Origin: an uncultured Alphaproteobacteria bacterium
GTDB lineage: Bacteria > Pseudomonadota > Alphaproteobacteria > RF32 > CAG-239
Length of the DNA: 64,000 nt
Direction of reading: 5' to 3'
Assembly: GCA_944393685.1 (NCBI GenBank)
Contig: CALYAW010000005.1
Location: 1 to 64,000, forward strand
The notes below the pieces were generated by a model. That model was not told where the DNA came from. It worked only from the letters and a program-made list of their open reading frames with translations, and searched no databases. Positions 17,285 to 25,177 of the stretch are shown in pieces. The position numbers were made by a program, and so were the translations under genes. Numbering within the stretch: the stretch's first letter is position 1; each line of letters starts with the position of its first letter.

Positions 17285-17555
17285 CAAGATAGGAGTATAT
17301 CCTATCTAGTACCTGTGATAAGGTACGGAGCCGTCAGAAGCTTTTTTAGATCTATCCGGTGCATAGATATAGCATCGTTAATTGGTATAGGTATGATGTT
17401 ATATCTATAATCCGATAATATATCCCCGACTGGTTTTTTGGGTCGGGGAGCTTTGGGTGTATGTCCAGAAGTCTCATCTTTAAAGACCCGAAGGAACATT
17501 AGATAGATCATGCTTTCTGAACTCTCCGACCACCTTTTAACAGGTGGTTTTTTTA
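17285..17555 (+). ncRNA. Candidate structured RNA or leader of about 270 nt
   Basis: This gene-free stretch is packed with complementary segments. Hairpins: AGATAGG/CCTATCT (17287-17307) and GTACC/GGTAC (17309-17326). A long-range closing helix joins CGGAG, TCAGAA, GC and GATCTATC (17326-17356) to GATAGATC, GC, TTCTGA and CTCCG (17502-17528). Inside it are a 14-bp hairpin (17363-17376 with 17395-17408, one G-U), CCCCGAC/GTCGGGG (17424-17448), and a 7-bp helix 17452-17458 with 17486-17492. It has its own promoter and ends in a terminator 25 bases before the epimerase start. It may be an independent small RNA or an attenuating leader of the glycan cassette. Hallmarks of RNase P RNA, tmRNA, SRP RNA and cobalamin riboswitches are absent; 6S RNA is not excluded. 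Confidence 0.6.
17529..17554 (+). terminator. Terminator closing the structured RNA
   Basis: ACCACCT (17529-17535) pairs with AGGTGGT (17542-17548), followed by seven T. Only about 25 bases separate it from the next start codon, too few for a complete separate promoter after it. Confidence 0.85.
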
Positions 17556-17579
17556 TATTTTCTATTAGTCGGAGAAAAA

Positions 17580-18416
17580 ATGAAAGTACTTGTTACCGGA
17601 GCAGGAGGATATATTGGAAAACATGTTGTTAATGTTTTACGACAGCATCCAATAGAAATCATAGCATGTGATTTATGTAAAAATTTTGAATACCAAAATT
17701 GTTGTTGTATAGGTACGGATATTCTAAAGAATGCAGAAGACAAAGATTTATTTAAGAAGTTGGGTTCACCGGAAGCCGTTATTCATCTTGCATGGCAAGA
17801 CGGATTTAATCACAAAGCCGAATCACACATAAAAAACTTATATAGTCATTATCTTTTTTTGAAGAATATGGCGGAACATGGATGCCGCAACATATCTGTT
17901 TTAGGGACGATGCATGAGGTTGGATATTATGAAGGAGCAATAGATGAGAAGACGCCATGTTTTCCTCTTTCTTATTATGGAATAGCAAAAAATACTTTAA
18001 GACAAATAATGGAAGTCTATTGTGCAGAGCAACAAGTCTCTCTAAAGTGGTTAAGAGCTTTTTACATATTAGGAGATGATGAACGGAGTCATAGCGTATT
18101 TAGTAAAATTATTGAATTTGAAAAAGAAGGAAAAGAGACATTTCCATTTACAAGCGGGCTGAATAAATATGATTTTATAGCTATTGACAAGTTAGGAGAA
18201 TTAATTGTTAAAGCAGCTCTTCAAACGGAAATTAAAGGTATAATAAATGTATGTTCTGGAAAAGCGGTTTCGCTTCGTGATAAGGTAGAAGAATTTATCA
18301 AAGATCACCATTTTAAAATTAGACCACAATACGGAGCCTATCCGTCACGCCCATATGATAGCCCGGCCATATGGGGAGATATCACAAAATTAAATAAAAT
18401 TCTTGCGGAGGAATAG
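17580..18416 (+). CDS. NAD-dependent sugar epimerase/dehydratase (extended SDR)
   Basis: The Rossmann motif TGAGGYIGKHV is at residues 6-16, and the catalytic YxxxK is seen as SYYGIAK. The length of 278 residues is typical of the extended short-chain dehydrogenase family that modifies nucleotide sugars. LRAFYILGDDERSHSVFSKII and FIAIDKLGELIVKAA fit the substrate and cofactor-closing region. ATG 17580 is preceded by CGGAG at 17570-17574. The gene opens a cassette of four tightly packed genes for a surface glycan, placed directly after the structured RNA. The exact sugar cannot be read from the sequence. Confidence 0.85.
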   Translation: MKVLVTGAGGYIGKHVVNVLRQHPIEIIACDLCKNFEYQNCCCIGTDILKNAEDKDLFKKLGSPEAVIHLAWQDGFNHKAESHIKNLYSHYLFLKNMAEHGCRNISVLGTMHEVGYYEGAIDEKTPCFPLSYYGIAKNTLRQIMEVYCAEQQVSLKWLRAFYILGDDERSHSVFSKIIEFEKEGKETFPFTSGLNKYDFIAIDKLGELIVKAALQTEIKGIINVCSGKAVSLRDKVEEFIKDHHFKIRPQYGAYPSRPYDSPAIWGDITKLNKILAEE

Positions 18417-18417
18417 A

Positions 18418-19080
18418 ATGAAGTTATTACAAAAATTCCTTCGATTATTCTATCGCCGAAAATATAAAAACGGATATCTTCATATTCGGTTTCTTTTTTT
18501 CAAGTGGTCATGCAAAAGTAAAAATGAAAAAAAGAAATTATTTGTACCTCGTTTAATTAATATTGGAAAATATACATATTCCAGTAGCGATATCTATATA
18601 GCTTCCCCGCAGACAAGCATAGGTTCATTTTGCAGTATTGGTCCAAGATGTGTGTTAGGGCATGGCGAGCATCCTAAAAATTATTTATCAACCTCTCCAT
18701 ATTTTTATTTTGATGAATTGTCATTCAAAGAAAAGGTAATTCCTTCTCATCCGGAGTACTGGGAGGTTGCCCCGATAATAATAGAAAACGATGTCTGGAT
18801 TGGAGATGGTGTTTTTATAAAAAATGGCGTTTCAATAGGCAATGGAGCAATTATAGGAGCCAGATCTGTAGTAACAAAAGATGTTCCGGCATATGGCATA
18901 GTAGTTGGTTGTCCGGCAAAAATTATCGGATACAGATTTGATGAAGACACCATCAAAAAACTATTGGAGTTAAAGTGGTGGGAACTATCGGATGATGTTC
19001 TTAAAACTCTTCCGTATGATGATATTGAGCAAAGTATTGAAGTCATACAGGCATGGCGTCAAAAACAAAGAAAAGGATAG
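18418..19080 (+). CDS. Hexapeptide-repeat O-acetyltransferase (CatB-like)
   Basis: After a basic N-terminus, the protein shows left-handed beta-helix repeats: TSIGSFCSIGPRCVLGHGEHP, PIIIENDVWIGDGVFIKNG, VSIGNGAIIGARSVVTKDV, and VVGCPAKIIGYRF. The HGEHP His is the likely catalytic residue of the xenobiotic/O-acetyltransferase branch. The protein of 220 residues probably acetylates a sugar of the surface glycan. ATG 18418 follows GGAGGA (18407-18412) and sits one base after the stop of the epimerase gene, so the two are co-translated. Confidence 0.85.
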   Translation: MKLLQKFLRLFYRRKYKNGYLHIRFLFFKWSCKSKNEKKKLFVPRLINIGKYTYSSSDIYIASPQTSIGSFCSIGPRCVLGHGEHPKNYLSTSPYFYFDELSFKEKVIPSHPEYWEVAPIIIENDVWIGDGVFIKNGVSIGNGAIIGARSVVTKDVPAYGIVVGCPAKIIGYRFDEDTIKKLLELKWWELSDDVLKTLPYDDIEQSIEVIQAWRQKQRKG

Positions 19081-19085
19081 AATAA

Positions 19086-20030
19086 ATGCGGCGTCTGTTA
19101 GTGTATTTATTTTTTGATAAAAATGGTATTGTAGATCATTACGTTTCTTATCTATTAAAGTCTTTAAGACCATATTGCTCGGAAATCTGCTTTGTAAGTA
19201 ATGGACAAATATCATTGGGTAAAGATACTGTTTCTGATTATGTTGACACTTTTTTGGAACGAGAGAACATAGGATATGATGTTGGCGGATACAAAGATGC
19301 TCTGAATTACTATGGTTTTGATAAATTAAAAGAATATGATGAGTTAATATTATGTAATTATACTTTTTTTGGTCCTTTTTATCCGCTTCAAAAAATGTTT
19401 GAAGACATGAGTAAGAAGAGTTGTGATTGGTGGGGATTATTTACGTGGTCATTTAAGCAGAATGGCAAAATGTATCCTCATATTCCGTCATTTTGGTGTG
19501 TTTATAGGAAATCATTGCTTAATTCACCTTATTTTCGTCAATATTGGGAAACTCTTCCGTTGATAACTTCTTACCAAATGTCGGTTGCTGAGCACGAACA
19601 ACGCCAAGGCCCTTATTATGAAGAAAGAGGATTTATAGCTGCAACATGGTATGATGAGGCAAGATACAGAGATAAAAACAGTAATTTTTTATGGCCGTTT
19701 TTATCAGCCAAACAGATGATACAAAAAGACAAATTTCCTTTTTTAAAGAGAAGACATTTTTTTATAGAAGAAGGATGCATGCCCTATATTTGTGATGCTT
19801 TATCTATCCTGCAATACTTAAAGCAAAAAGATTTATATCCCGTAAAGTTGATTTATGAGAATATTTACAGAACGCAAAAATTTAGTTTCTCAGTTCTTTT
19901 GAAGCAGAAGATGCTCCGTTTAAAATATTATCTGAAATATAAATTAGGAATTCAAAAGGAGCAATCATTGAGAAAATATATTAGATATTCTGATATTTCC
20001 TTTTTAGTCAAGAATTGGAAGCGACAATGA
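19086..20030 (+). CDS. RgpF-like rhamnan synthesis family protein
   Basis: MRRLLVYLFFDKNGIVDHYV, then YLLKSLRPYCSEICFVSN, ENIGYDVGGYKDAL, YDELILCNYTFFGPFYPL and CDWWGLFTWSF are the typical sequence of the RgpF family (PF05045), found in O-antigen and rhamnan loci and usually treated as glycosyltransferase-related. The C-terminus is basic with helical stretches. It starts 5 bases after the acetyltransferase and its stop overlaps the next start (ATGA). Acceptor and donor are unknown. Confidence 0.85.
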   Translation: MRRLLVYLFFDKNGIVDHYVSYLLKSLRPYCSEICFVSNGQISLGKDTVSDYVDTFLERENIGYDVGGYKDALNYYGFDKLKEYDELILCNYTFFGPFYPLQKMFEDMSKKSCDWWGLFTWSFKQNGKMYPHIPSFWCVYRKSLLNSPYFRQYWETLPLITSYQMSVAEHEQRQGPYYEERGFIAATWYDEARYRDKNSNFLWPFLSAKQMIQKDKFPFLKRRHFFIEEGCMPYICDALSILQYLKQKDLYPVKLIYENIYRTQKFSFSVLLKQKMLRLKYYLKYKLGIQKEQSLRKYIRYSDISFLVKNWKRQ

Positions 20031-20605
20031 TTTACGCTTATATTAAAAATTTTGAAAGAGGAAGCAAAAACGAGGAGGAAATAAATCAGCAATATACTCT
20101 CATCAACGAATATGCGCAAAAAGAAAGGGTAAATATTAAACAATGGCATATCGATGCTTTACCCCAAAAAATTCTAAGTCAAATGCAAGCGGATGATATT
20201 TTGCTCGTAACGGAAATCGCAAACTTAGGAAAATCGTTGCGAGATATCAGAGAACTAATTAATTATTGTATTCTTCATCATCTCAAAATTATTATTATAA
20301 AAGATAATTATATATTTGAGAGCAGTTTAAGCATGCAATTATTGGTTTCTACGCTGGATATGGTTATAAAGTTACATGCAGATATTAAATCTCAGAATAT
20401 GAGGCGTTCACTCAGACAACGTCGCGAAGATGGAAAGCCTTTGGGACGCTTGCCTGGACATTGTAATAAAGAATATAAACTCAGTGGCAAAGAAGACGAG
20501 ATCAAAAAGTTGCTTGAACAAAAAGTACCTAAGACACGGATAGCAAAATATCTTGGCGTAAATCGGATGACGCTTTATGCTTTTCTGCAAAAAATGCAAA
20601 AATAA
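20027..20605 (+). CDS. Serine-recombinase (Mpi/Hin-type) homologue lacking catalytic residues
   Basis: The layout of 192 residues follows small invertases such as Mpi: MIYAYIKN start, DDILLVTEIANLGKSL, KLHADIKSQNMRRSLRQRREDGKPLGR, then a C-terminal helix-turn-helix KTRIAKYLGVNRMTLYAFL. The catalytic serine motif YxRVS is replaced by YIKNF, and the active-site pair R-LG-R is replaced by N-LG-K. The protein should bind DNA but not cut it. It may be a regulator of the glycan cassette derived from a phase-variation invertase (inference). ATG 20027 overlaps the preceding stop; a TTG 12 bases earlier is less likely. No long inverted repeats suited to inversion were found nearby. Confidence 0.8.
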   Translation: MIYAYIKNFERGSKNEEEINQQYTLINEYAQKERVNIKQWHIDALPQKILSQMQADDILLVTEIANLGKSLRDIRELINYCILHHLKIIIIKDNYIFESSLSMQLLVSTLDMVIKLHADIKSQNMRRSLRQRREDGKPLGRLPGHCNKEYKLSGKEDEIKKLLEQKVPKTRIAKYLGVNRMTLYAFLQKMQK

Positions 20606-20632
20606 ACCTCCGAATGCGGAGGTTTATTTTTA
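20601..20632. terminator. Bidirectional terminator after the glycan cassette
   Basis: AATAAACCTCCG (20601-20612) pairs with CGGAGGTTTATT (20617-20628). It overlaps the end of the recombinase-like gene and abuts the minus-strand stop at 20630, serving both convergent genes. Confidence 0.92.
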
Positions 20633-21469
20633 AGCATTAGTTTTTAAAGGCTTTTTGCCGAAAGGAGAGCGGTGGAAATTTTTTGATTTTATATTATTCA
20701 TTTTTTTCTGAGAAAAAGTTTTTTTCTTGTCAGCAGATGCTTTAGAATTTGATTTTTTTAAATTTCTATAACCTTTTCTAGCGGTTTCTGTTCCATTATT
20801 TTGTTCCGCAGATTTTTCTCTTTTAATCTTAAGAGTTCCTTCTTTAATTTGCTTTTCAATTCGCAAAACTTCAAGAAATTTGGATTTTCTAGGTTTTGTT
20901 TTGTTTTCTTTAGTCTTATCAACGGAAAACCCAAAAGCGCCCAAATCTCTTCCGAGAGTATAATAGCGTCCATGAACAAAGCAAAGTAAACCTGCTTTTT
21001 CAAGAGCAAGGTAGTTATCGGCTTCCAAGTACTTATCATCAACATTAACATTAACAATTTCAGCCAAAAACATATCATGGGTTTCGAAAGAAGAAACGGA
21101 TTTAACCCTGCATTCTAAAGAAACAGGAGCTTTTACCAGCATAGGAGCTTTCACTTCTTTGCAAGGTTCTATTTCAAGATTCATGTCCTTAAATTTATCC
21201 GTATTTTTTCCGGACTTTATTCCACAATAGTCACAAGCCTTGGCTAGTTCAAGGGTTGAGATATTAATAACAAATTCTCCGGATTCTTTAATAATATGGT
21301 GTGAATGTCGGCTTGGTCTGACAGAAATATAGGTCATAGGAGGCTCAGAGTTGATAATTCCTGTCCACGCAATGGTTAAGACATTGGGCTTTTCCATGGT
21401 TCCGCAGGTGACCATCACCGGCGGTAGAGGGAACAGCATAGTTCCTGGTTTCCAAGATATTTTAGACAT
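20630..21469 (-). CDS. Flavin reductase-like FMN-binding protein with basic tail
   Basis: Residues 1-190 match the DIM6/NTAB flavin reductase-like fold: WKPGTMLFPLPPVMVTCG, NVLTIAWTGIINSEPPM, SVRPSRHSHHIIKESGEFVIN, and CDYCGIKSGKNTDKF, the latter typical of flavoredoxin-type members. The last 80 or so residues are a Lys/Ser/Asn-rich low-complexity extension that most family members lack. The domain binds FMN and typically passes electrons; the partner is not indicated. The tail could bind nucleic acid or be disordered. It is monocistronic, on the minus strand. Confidence 0.8.
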   Translation of the reverse strand: MSKISWKPGTMLFPLPPVMVTCGTMEKPNVLTIAWTGIINSEPPMTYISVRPSRHSHHIIKESGEFVINISTLELAKACDYCGIKSGKNTDKFKDMNLEIEPCKEVKAPMLVKAPVSLECRVKSVSSFETHDMFLAEIVNVNVDDKYLEADNYLALEKAGLLCFVHGRYYTLGRDLGAFGFSVDKTKENKTKPRKSKFLEVLRIEKQIKEGTLKIKREKSAEQNNGTETARKGYRNLKKSNSKASADKKKTFSQKKMNNIKSKNFHRSPFGKKPLKTNA

Positions 21470-21533
21470 ATTTTTTCTCTCTATTAAATTTTCATTATAA
21501 AAGACAATAGTCTTTTTTTCTGAATAAGCAATA

Positions 21534-21563
21534 AAAAATCCTCGGGTTGTTCCGAGGATTTTT
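21534..21563 (-). terminator. Terminator after secF
   Basis: AAAAATCCTCGG (21534-21545) pairs with CCGAGGATTTTT (21552-21563). On the minus strand it lies just after the secF stop and ends in a T-rich run. Confidence 0.9.
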
Positions 21564-21577
21564 TATTACAAAGTTTC

Positions 21578-22516
21578 TTAATCCACATTACCAAAGGGAT
21601 TAATAACTTTTTCATCAGGTGTTTTGCGTAAATCAAAGAGATTTAGCATAACGGCCGAAACATAAATTGACGAGTATGTTCCAACAACAACACCCCATGC
21701 AATTGTGAAGGAAAAGCTACGTAGCGTGTCACCGCCCCAGATAAGCAGGGCCAAAGAAGCAAGCAACGTCGTTAATCCAGTCAATATTGTACGAGAGAAA
21801 ATATCATTAATGCTTTTATTGAGTAGCTCATATTGCGGCATTTTTTTGTATTTTCGTAAGTTTTCACGAATACGGTCATATGTAACCACGGTGTCATTAA
21901 CGGAATAACCAGCCAAGGTAAGAATAGCGGCAACGGTTGTTAAGCTAAAGTCAAAATCAAGCAAAGACAAGACCCCAAGAGTGGTAATAATATCATGGAG
22001 TAGCCCAACCATGGCCCCGATTGCGAATTGCCATTCAAAGCGAAACCAAATGTAAGCAGTAATGGCTAAAATCGCAATGACAGAAGCAATAACGCCATCC
22101 TTTTTAAGTTCTTCGCCAACTTGTGGTCCAACCAATTCGACACGACGGTATTCATAATCACTTCCGAGCACTTTTTTAATCTCGTTAACGGCGGCCATTT
22201 GCTCTTTTTCATCCATATTTTTGGCCTGAGCCCGAATCATGATTTCATCACCGAGTTCACCGATTGTCTGAATGTTAATATCTTCAAGGTCAACGGTATT
22301 AAGGTCTTTTCTGACCTGTTCCACATCGATTTTTTGATTCGCTTTCAATTCCATCAAAATACCGCCGGAGAAATCAATACCGTAGTTAAATCCTTTAACA
22401 GCGATACAGGCAATTGATAAAACAATCATCAACGTCGAAAGAGCATAAGTAAATTTTCGCGCTTTCATAAAGTCAATGGTTGTATCTTTGGTAACCCATT
22501 TGAAAATCTTCATCAT
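21578..22516 (-). CDS. secF: Protein translocase subunit SecF
   Basis: The 312-residue protein has the SecF plan: a first transmembrane helix near 25-45, the FNYGIDFSGGILMELK motif, a periplasmic ferredoxin-like domain, then five transmembrane helices including GLLHDIITTLGVLSLL, AILTLAGYSVNDTVVTYDRIREN and the TILTGLTTLLASLALLIWGG segment. With SecD it uses the proton gradient to help pull proteins across the inner membrane. It follows secD by 16 bases. Confidence 0.97.
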   Translation of the reverse strand: MMKIFKWVTKDTTIDFMKARKFTYALSTLMIVLSIACIAVKGFNYGIDFSGGILMELKANQKIDVEQVRKDLNTVDLEDINIQTIGELGDEIMIRAQAKNMDEKEQMAAVNEIKKVLGSDYEYRRVELVGPQVGEELKKDGVIASVIAILAITAYIWFRFEWQFAIGAMVGLLHDIITTLGVLSLLDFDFSLTTVAAILTLAGYSVNDTVVTYDRIRENLRKYKKMPQYELLNKSINDIFSRTILTGLTTLLASLALLIWGGDTLRSFSFTIAWGVVVGTYSSIYVSAVMLNLFDLRKTPDEKVINPFGNVD

Positions 22517-22532
22517 AGTAAAAATTCCTTTT

Positions 22533-24077
22533 CTAAATTGGTAATTTTGTTGGCTTATATTTGTTGAGCCAAGCAGTGATAATCAGGCGGGTAACCGTAA
22601 CTGATGTAAACATAGAAGTCGCAATACCGATAGCTAATGTAACGGCAAATCCTCTAACAGGTCCTGTTCCGAAATAGAACAACACCAACGCGGCCACCAA
22701 AGTAGTAAGGTTAGAGTCGACAATTGTGGCCCAAGCTTCCGTAAAGCCAGCTTCTGCAGCATCGCGAGTAGAACGACCGGCTTTGACTTCTTCACGCATA
22801 CGCTCAAAAATCAAAACATTTGCGTCAACCGCCATACCAATAGTCAGGATAATACCAGCGATTCCGGGCAGTGTAAGTGTTGCGCCCATAAAGCTTAATA
22901 CACCAAGCATTAAGAAGAGGTTCATAAAGACTGTTATCGTAGTAAACAAACCAAACAAACCATAAGCCGCAATCATAAAGATAACGACGGCGACTAAACC
23001 GATAATGGAAGCAACGATTCCCTCTCTGATAGAATCTGCGCCCAAGCCAGCACCAACAGTTCTTTCTTCCAATACTTCCAGAGGAGCGGGAAGAGCGCCT
23101 GAACGCAACAGGAGAGCCAAGTCATTAGCAGATTTTACAGTAAAGTTTCCAGTGATAATACCGTTTCCGCCCAAGATTGCGCTTTGTATCGTAGGGGCGG
23201 AAATAACTTCATTGTCCAAAACAATAGCTAATCTCTCGCCGATATTATCGCGCGTTGCTTCACCGAATTTTTTGCCGCCGAGAGAGTTAAATTTGAAGCT
23301 GACAACAGCTTGTCCGTCTTGAAAAGATGGCTGCGCATCAACAAGATTTTCACCACTGACAACCGGTTTACGGCTGATAACATAATATTCACCCATACTA
23401 CCAGCAACTAACTTTGAAGATGGAGGCAGTTTTCCTCGTCTGGCTTCTGCGGCAGTGGTTCTGCTGTCAACCAAATGGAAGGCCATTTTAGCTGTTTTTC
23501 CAAGAAGAGTTTTTACATATTCTGGATTTTGCAAGCCTGGCAGTTGAACAACAATTCGGTCGCTTCCCTGGCTTTGAATGACAGGTTCTTTGGTTCCGAG
23601 CTCGTCAATACGGCGGCGGACAATTTCAATTGATTGATCGACAATTTTTAATTTGAGTTTGTTCAACTCAACATCGGAATAAGAAATTTCCAAAGCGCCG
23701 TCATCGTTTTCATTAACAACAATACCGCTGTCAATTTTCTGAAACAGGTTAGCGGCTTTGGAACGAGCATTGGCATTTTCGATTCTAACCTTAACCGAAG
23801 TTGGTGTTACAGAAAGATTTTGATAGCGGATTCTATTTTCGCGTAAAATTGAACGAGCAGAATCTTCAATAGACCCCATACGCTCTTTAATAACGTCATC
23901 AATTTTAACTTCCAACAGCAAGTTTGAACCACCTTGCAAGTCAAGCCCAAGGTTTACCGGTTGCCACCAAGATGGCAAAGCCGACTTGTTGCTGATCATG
24001 TTTGGAACAGCAAAAAAGATACCGAGTGCGCAAATAGCCAAAATAATTATTACTCGGGATTTTGAAAGTTTATACAT
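22533..24077 (-). CDS. secD: Protein translocase subunit SecD
   Basis: The 514-residue protein has an N-terminal transmembrane helix, LGLDLQGGSNLLLEV, a large periplasmic domain (RRRIDELGTKEPVIQSQGSDRIVVQLPG), and a C-terminal six-helix domain with the conserved TLPGIAGIILTIGMAVDANVLIFERMREE. It lies between yajC and secF in one operon on the minus strand. Length and motifs are normal for the family. Confidence 0.97.
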   Translation of the reverse strand: MYKLSKSRVIIILAICALGIFFAVPNMISNKSALPSWWQPVNLGLDLQGGSNLLLEVKIDDVIKERMGSIEDSARSILRENRIRYQNLSVTPTSVKVRIENANARSKAANLFQKIDSGIVVNENDDGALEISYSDVELNKLKLKIVDQSIEIVRRRIDELGTKEPVIQSQGSDRIVVQLPGLQNPEYVKTLLGKTAKMAFHLVDSRTTAAEARRGKLPPSSKLVAGSMGEYYVISRKPVVSGENLVDAQPSFQDGQAVVSFKFNSLGGKKFGEATRDNIGERLAIVLDNEVISAPTIQSAILGGNGIITGNFTVKSANDLALLLRSGALPAPLEVLEERTVGAGLGADSIREGIVASIIGLVAVVIFMIAAYGLFGLFTTITVFMNLFLMLGVLSFMGATLTLPGIAGIILTIGMAVDANVLIFERMREEVKAGRSTRDAAEAGFTEAWATIVDSNLTTLVAALVLFYFGTGPVRGFAVTLAIGIATSMFTSVTVTRLIITAWLNKYKPTKLPI

Positions 24078-24094
24078 TTTGATAATCCTTTTTC

Positions 24095-24469
24095 TTATTT
24101 GGATTTTTTATTTGTGTTTGCGGGTTTTGTTTTGGCAGGTACGGATTTTTTGTCTTCCGGCAACACAACATCGCGAATGGTTCCGCGATTAACCTTGACT
24201 TGTACGCCTTGAGCAATCTCAACGGTTAAGTCGACGGGGTCTGAAGCATCAACAACTTTGGCATATATTCCTCCGCCGGTAATGACAGTGTCTCCTTTTT
24301 TAACAGCGGCAACCATAGCCTCATGCTGTTTAATTCTTTTTTGCTGCGGTCTGATTAAAAAGATATAAAACACGGCAAAAATCAGAATTAACTGCAGAAT
24401 CATTCCGGTAGAGCTTCCGGTTTGAGAAACGGCAGCTTCTGCTTGAGCAAATGCAGGGCTAATAAACAT
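24095..24469 (-). CDS. yajC: Preprotein translocase subunit YajC
   Basis: The protein has an N-terminal membrane segment (MILQLILIFAVFYIFLIRP), then QQKRIKQHEAMVAAVKKGDTVITGGGIYAKV, the YajC signature. I chose the second ATG (24469) because AAGGAG lies just before it; the first ATG at 24487 would add six residues and contain that ribosome binding site. YajC associates with SecDF in the inner membrane and is the first gene of the yajC-secD-secF operon. Confidence 0.93.
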   Translation of the reverse strand: MFISPAFAQAEAAVSQTGSSTGMILQLILIFAVFYIFLIRPQQKRIKQHEAMVAAVKKGDTVITGGGIYAKVVDASDPVDLTVEIAQGVQVKVNRGTIRDVVLPEDKKSVPAKTKPANTNKKSK

Positions 24470-24682
24470 TCTTTTCTCCTTAAACATTAACGCAAAAACT
24501 ATATATCAATTCTTTTTGCTTATATAGGGCAAAAAATATTATTTCACAAGTTTTTTCTTTGTAAGGGCAGCAAAGAGGCGGCCGTTAATGCAGATTAAAG
24601 ATTGCAAGCAAAAATAAATTATGATATAACAAGAAACATTGCGAGATAATTACTTTATGTATAATTAATTTAAATTTCTTAT

Positions 24683-25126
24683 ATGAAAGAACTTGAAAAA
24701 GAATTTTGGAAAAAGAAGCCTCTGCACAAATTGAGTAAAAGGGAATGGGAGGCTTTATGCGCGCATTGTGGACGGTGTTGTCTAAATAAGCAAGGAGAAG
24801 GAAAGTTTACTTTCTTTACCAATACTTATTGTAAACATTTAAATCCGGTAAGTTGCAATTGCAATATCTATGATAAAAGGCTAAAAAGTTGCGGCTGTAT
24901 TCAGGTAAATCTGCAGATGGTTCGCTCCCAATCAGAGCTTTTGCCGGATGATTGTGCATACAAACTTTTAGTCAAAGGTCAGGATTTACCTTCATGGCAT
25001 CCTCTTGTGAGTGGCAATCCCGAAAGTGTGCATTTAGCAGGCAAGTCAGTCAGGAGTCTGCCTGCCTTTGCAGAAAATGCACCGTTTGCGCATCCGTTGC
25101 AATTTTTGTTTGTGACGGAAAAATAA
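24683..25126 (+). CDS. YcgN-like (UPF0260) Cys-rich protein
   Basis: FWKKKPLHKLSKREWEALC, then CAHCGRCC and the later cysteines in CKHLNPVSCNCNIYDKRL and CGCIQ are typical of the YcgN/YkgJ family, which has a CxxCxxCC zinc or iron-sulphur cluster motif. DDCAYKLL and DLPSWHPLVSG complete the family signature. Length (147 residues) is normal. The family has no established function. It is divergent from yajC across 213 bases in which I see no other feature. Confidence 0.85.
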   Translation: MKELEKEFWKKKPLHKLSKREWEALCAHCGRCCLNKQGEGKFTFFTNTYCKHLNPVSCNCNIYDKRLKSCGCIQVNLQMVRSQSELLPDDCAYKLLVKGQDLPSWHPLVSGNPESVHLAGKSVRSLPAFAENAPFAHPLQFLFVTEK

Positions 25127-25132
25127 AAATTG

Positions 25133-25164
25133 CCCCGTTCAATCTGCAGATTGAGCGGGGTAAA
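25133..25164. terminator. Terminator between the YcgN-like gene and nlpD
   Basis: CCCCGTTCAATCT (25133-25145) pairs with AGATTGAGCGGGG (25148-25160) apart from one T-G pair, giving a long near-perfect hairpin between two convergent genes. T-rich tracts lie on both strands. Confidence 0.85.
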
Positions 25165-25177
25165 AGTTTTAAAAAGA

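Noticed and set aside
17285-17555. Naming the structured RNA as 6S, RNase P, tmRNA or SRP RNA
   Set aside because: The conserved boxes of RNase P, tmRNA and SRP RNA are absent, and a multi-branched fold is not the simple rod of 6S RNA. Without covariance models no name is justified; 6S is left open.
17216-17580. An invertible promoter switched by the recombinase-like protein
   Set aside because: The inverted repeats here are short hairpins of an RNA, not a pair of sites flanking a promoter, and the recombinase homologue lacks catalytic residues.
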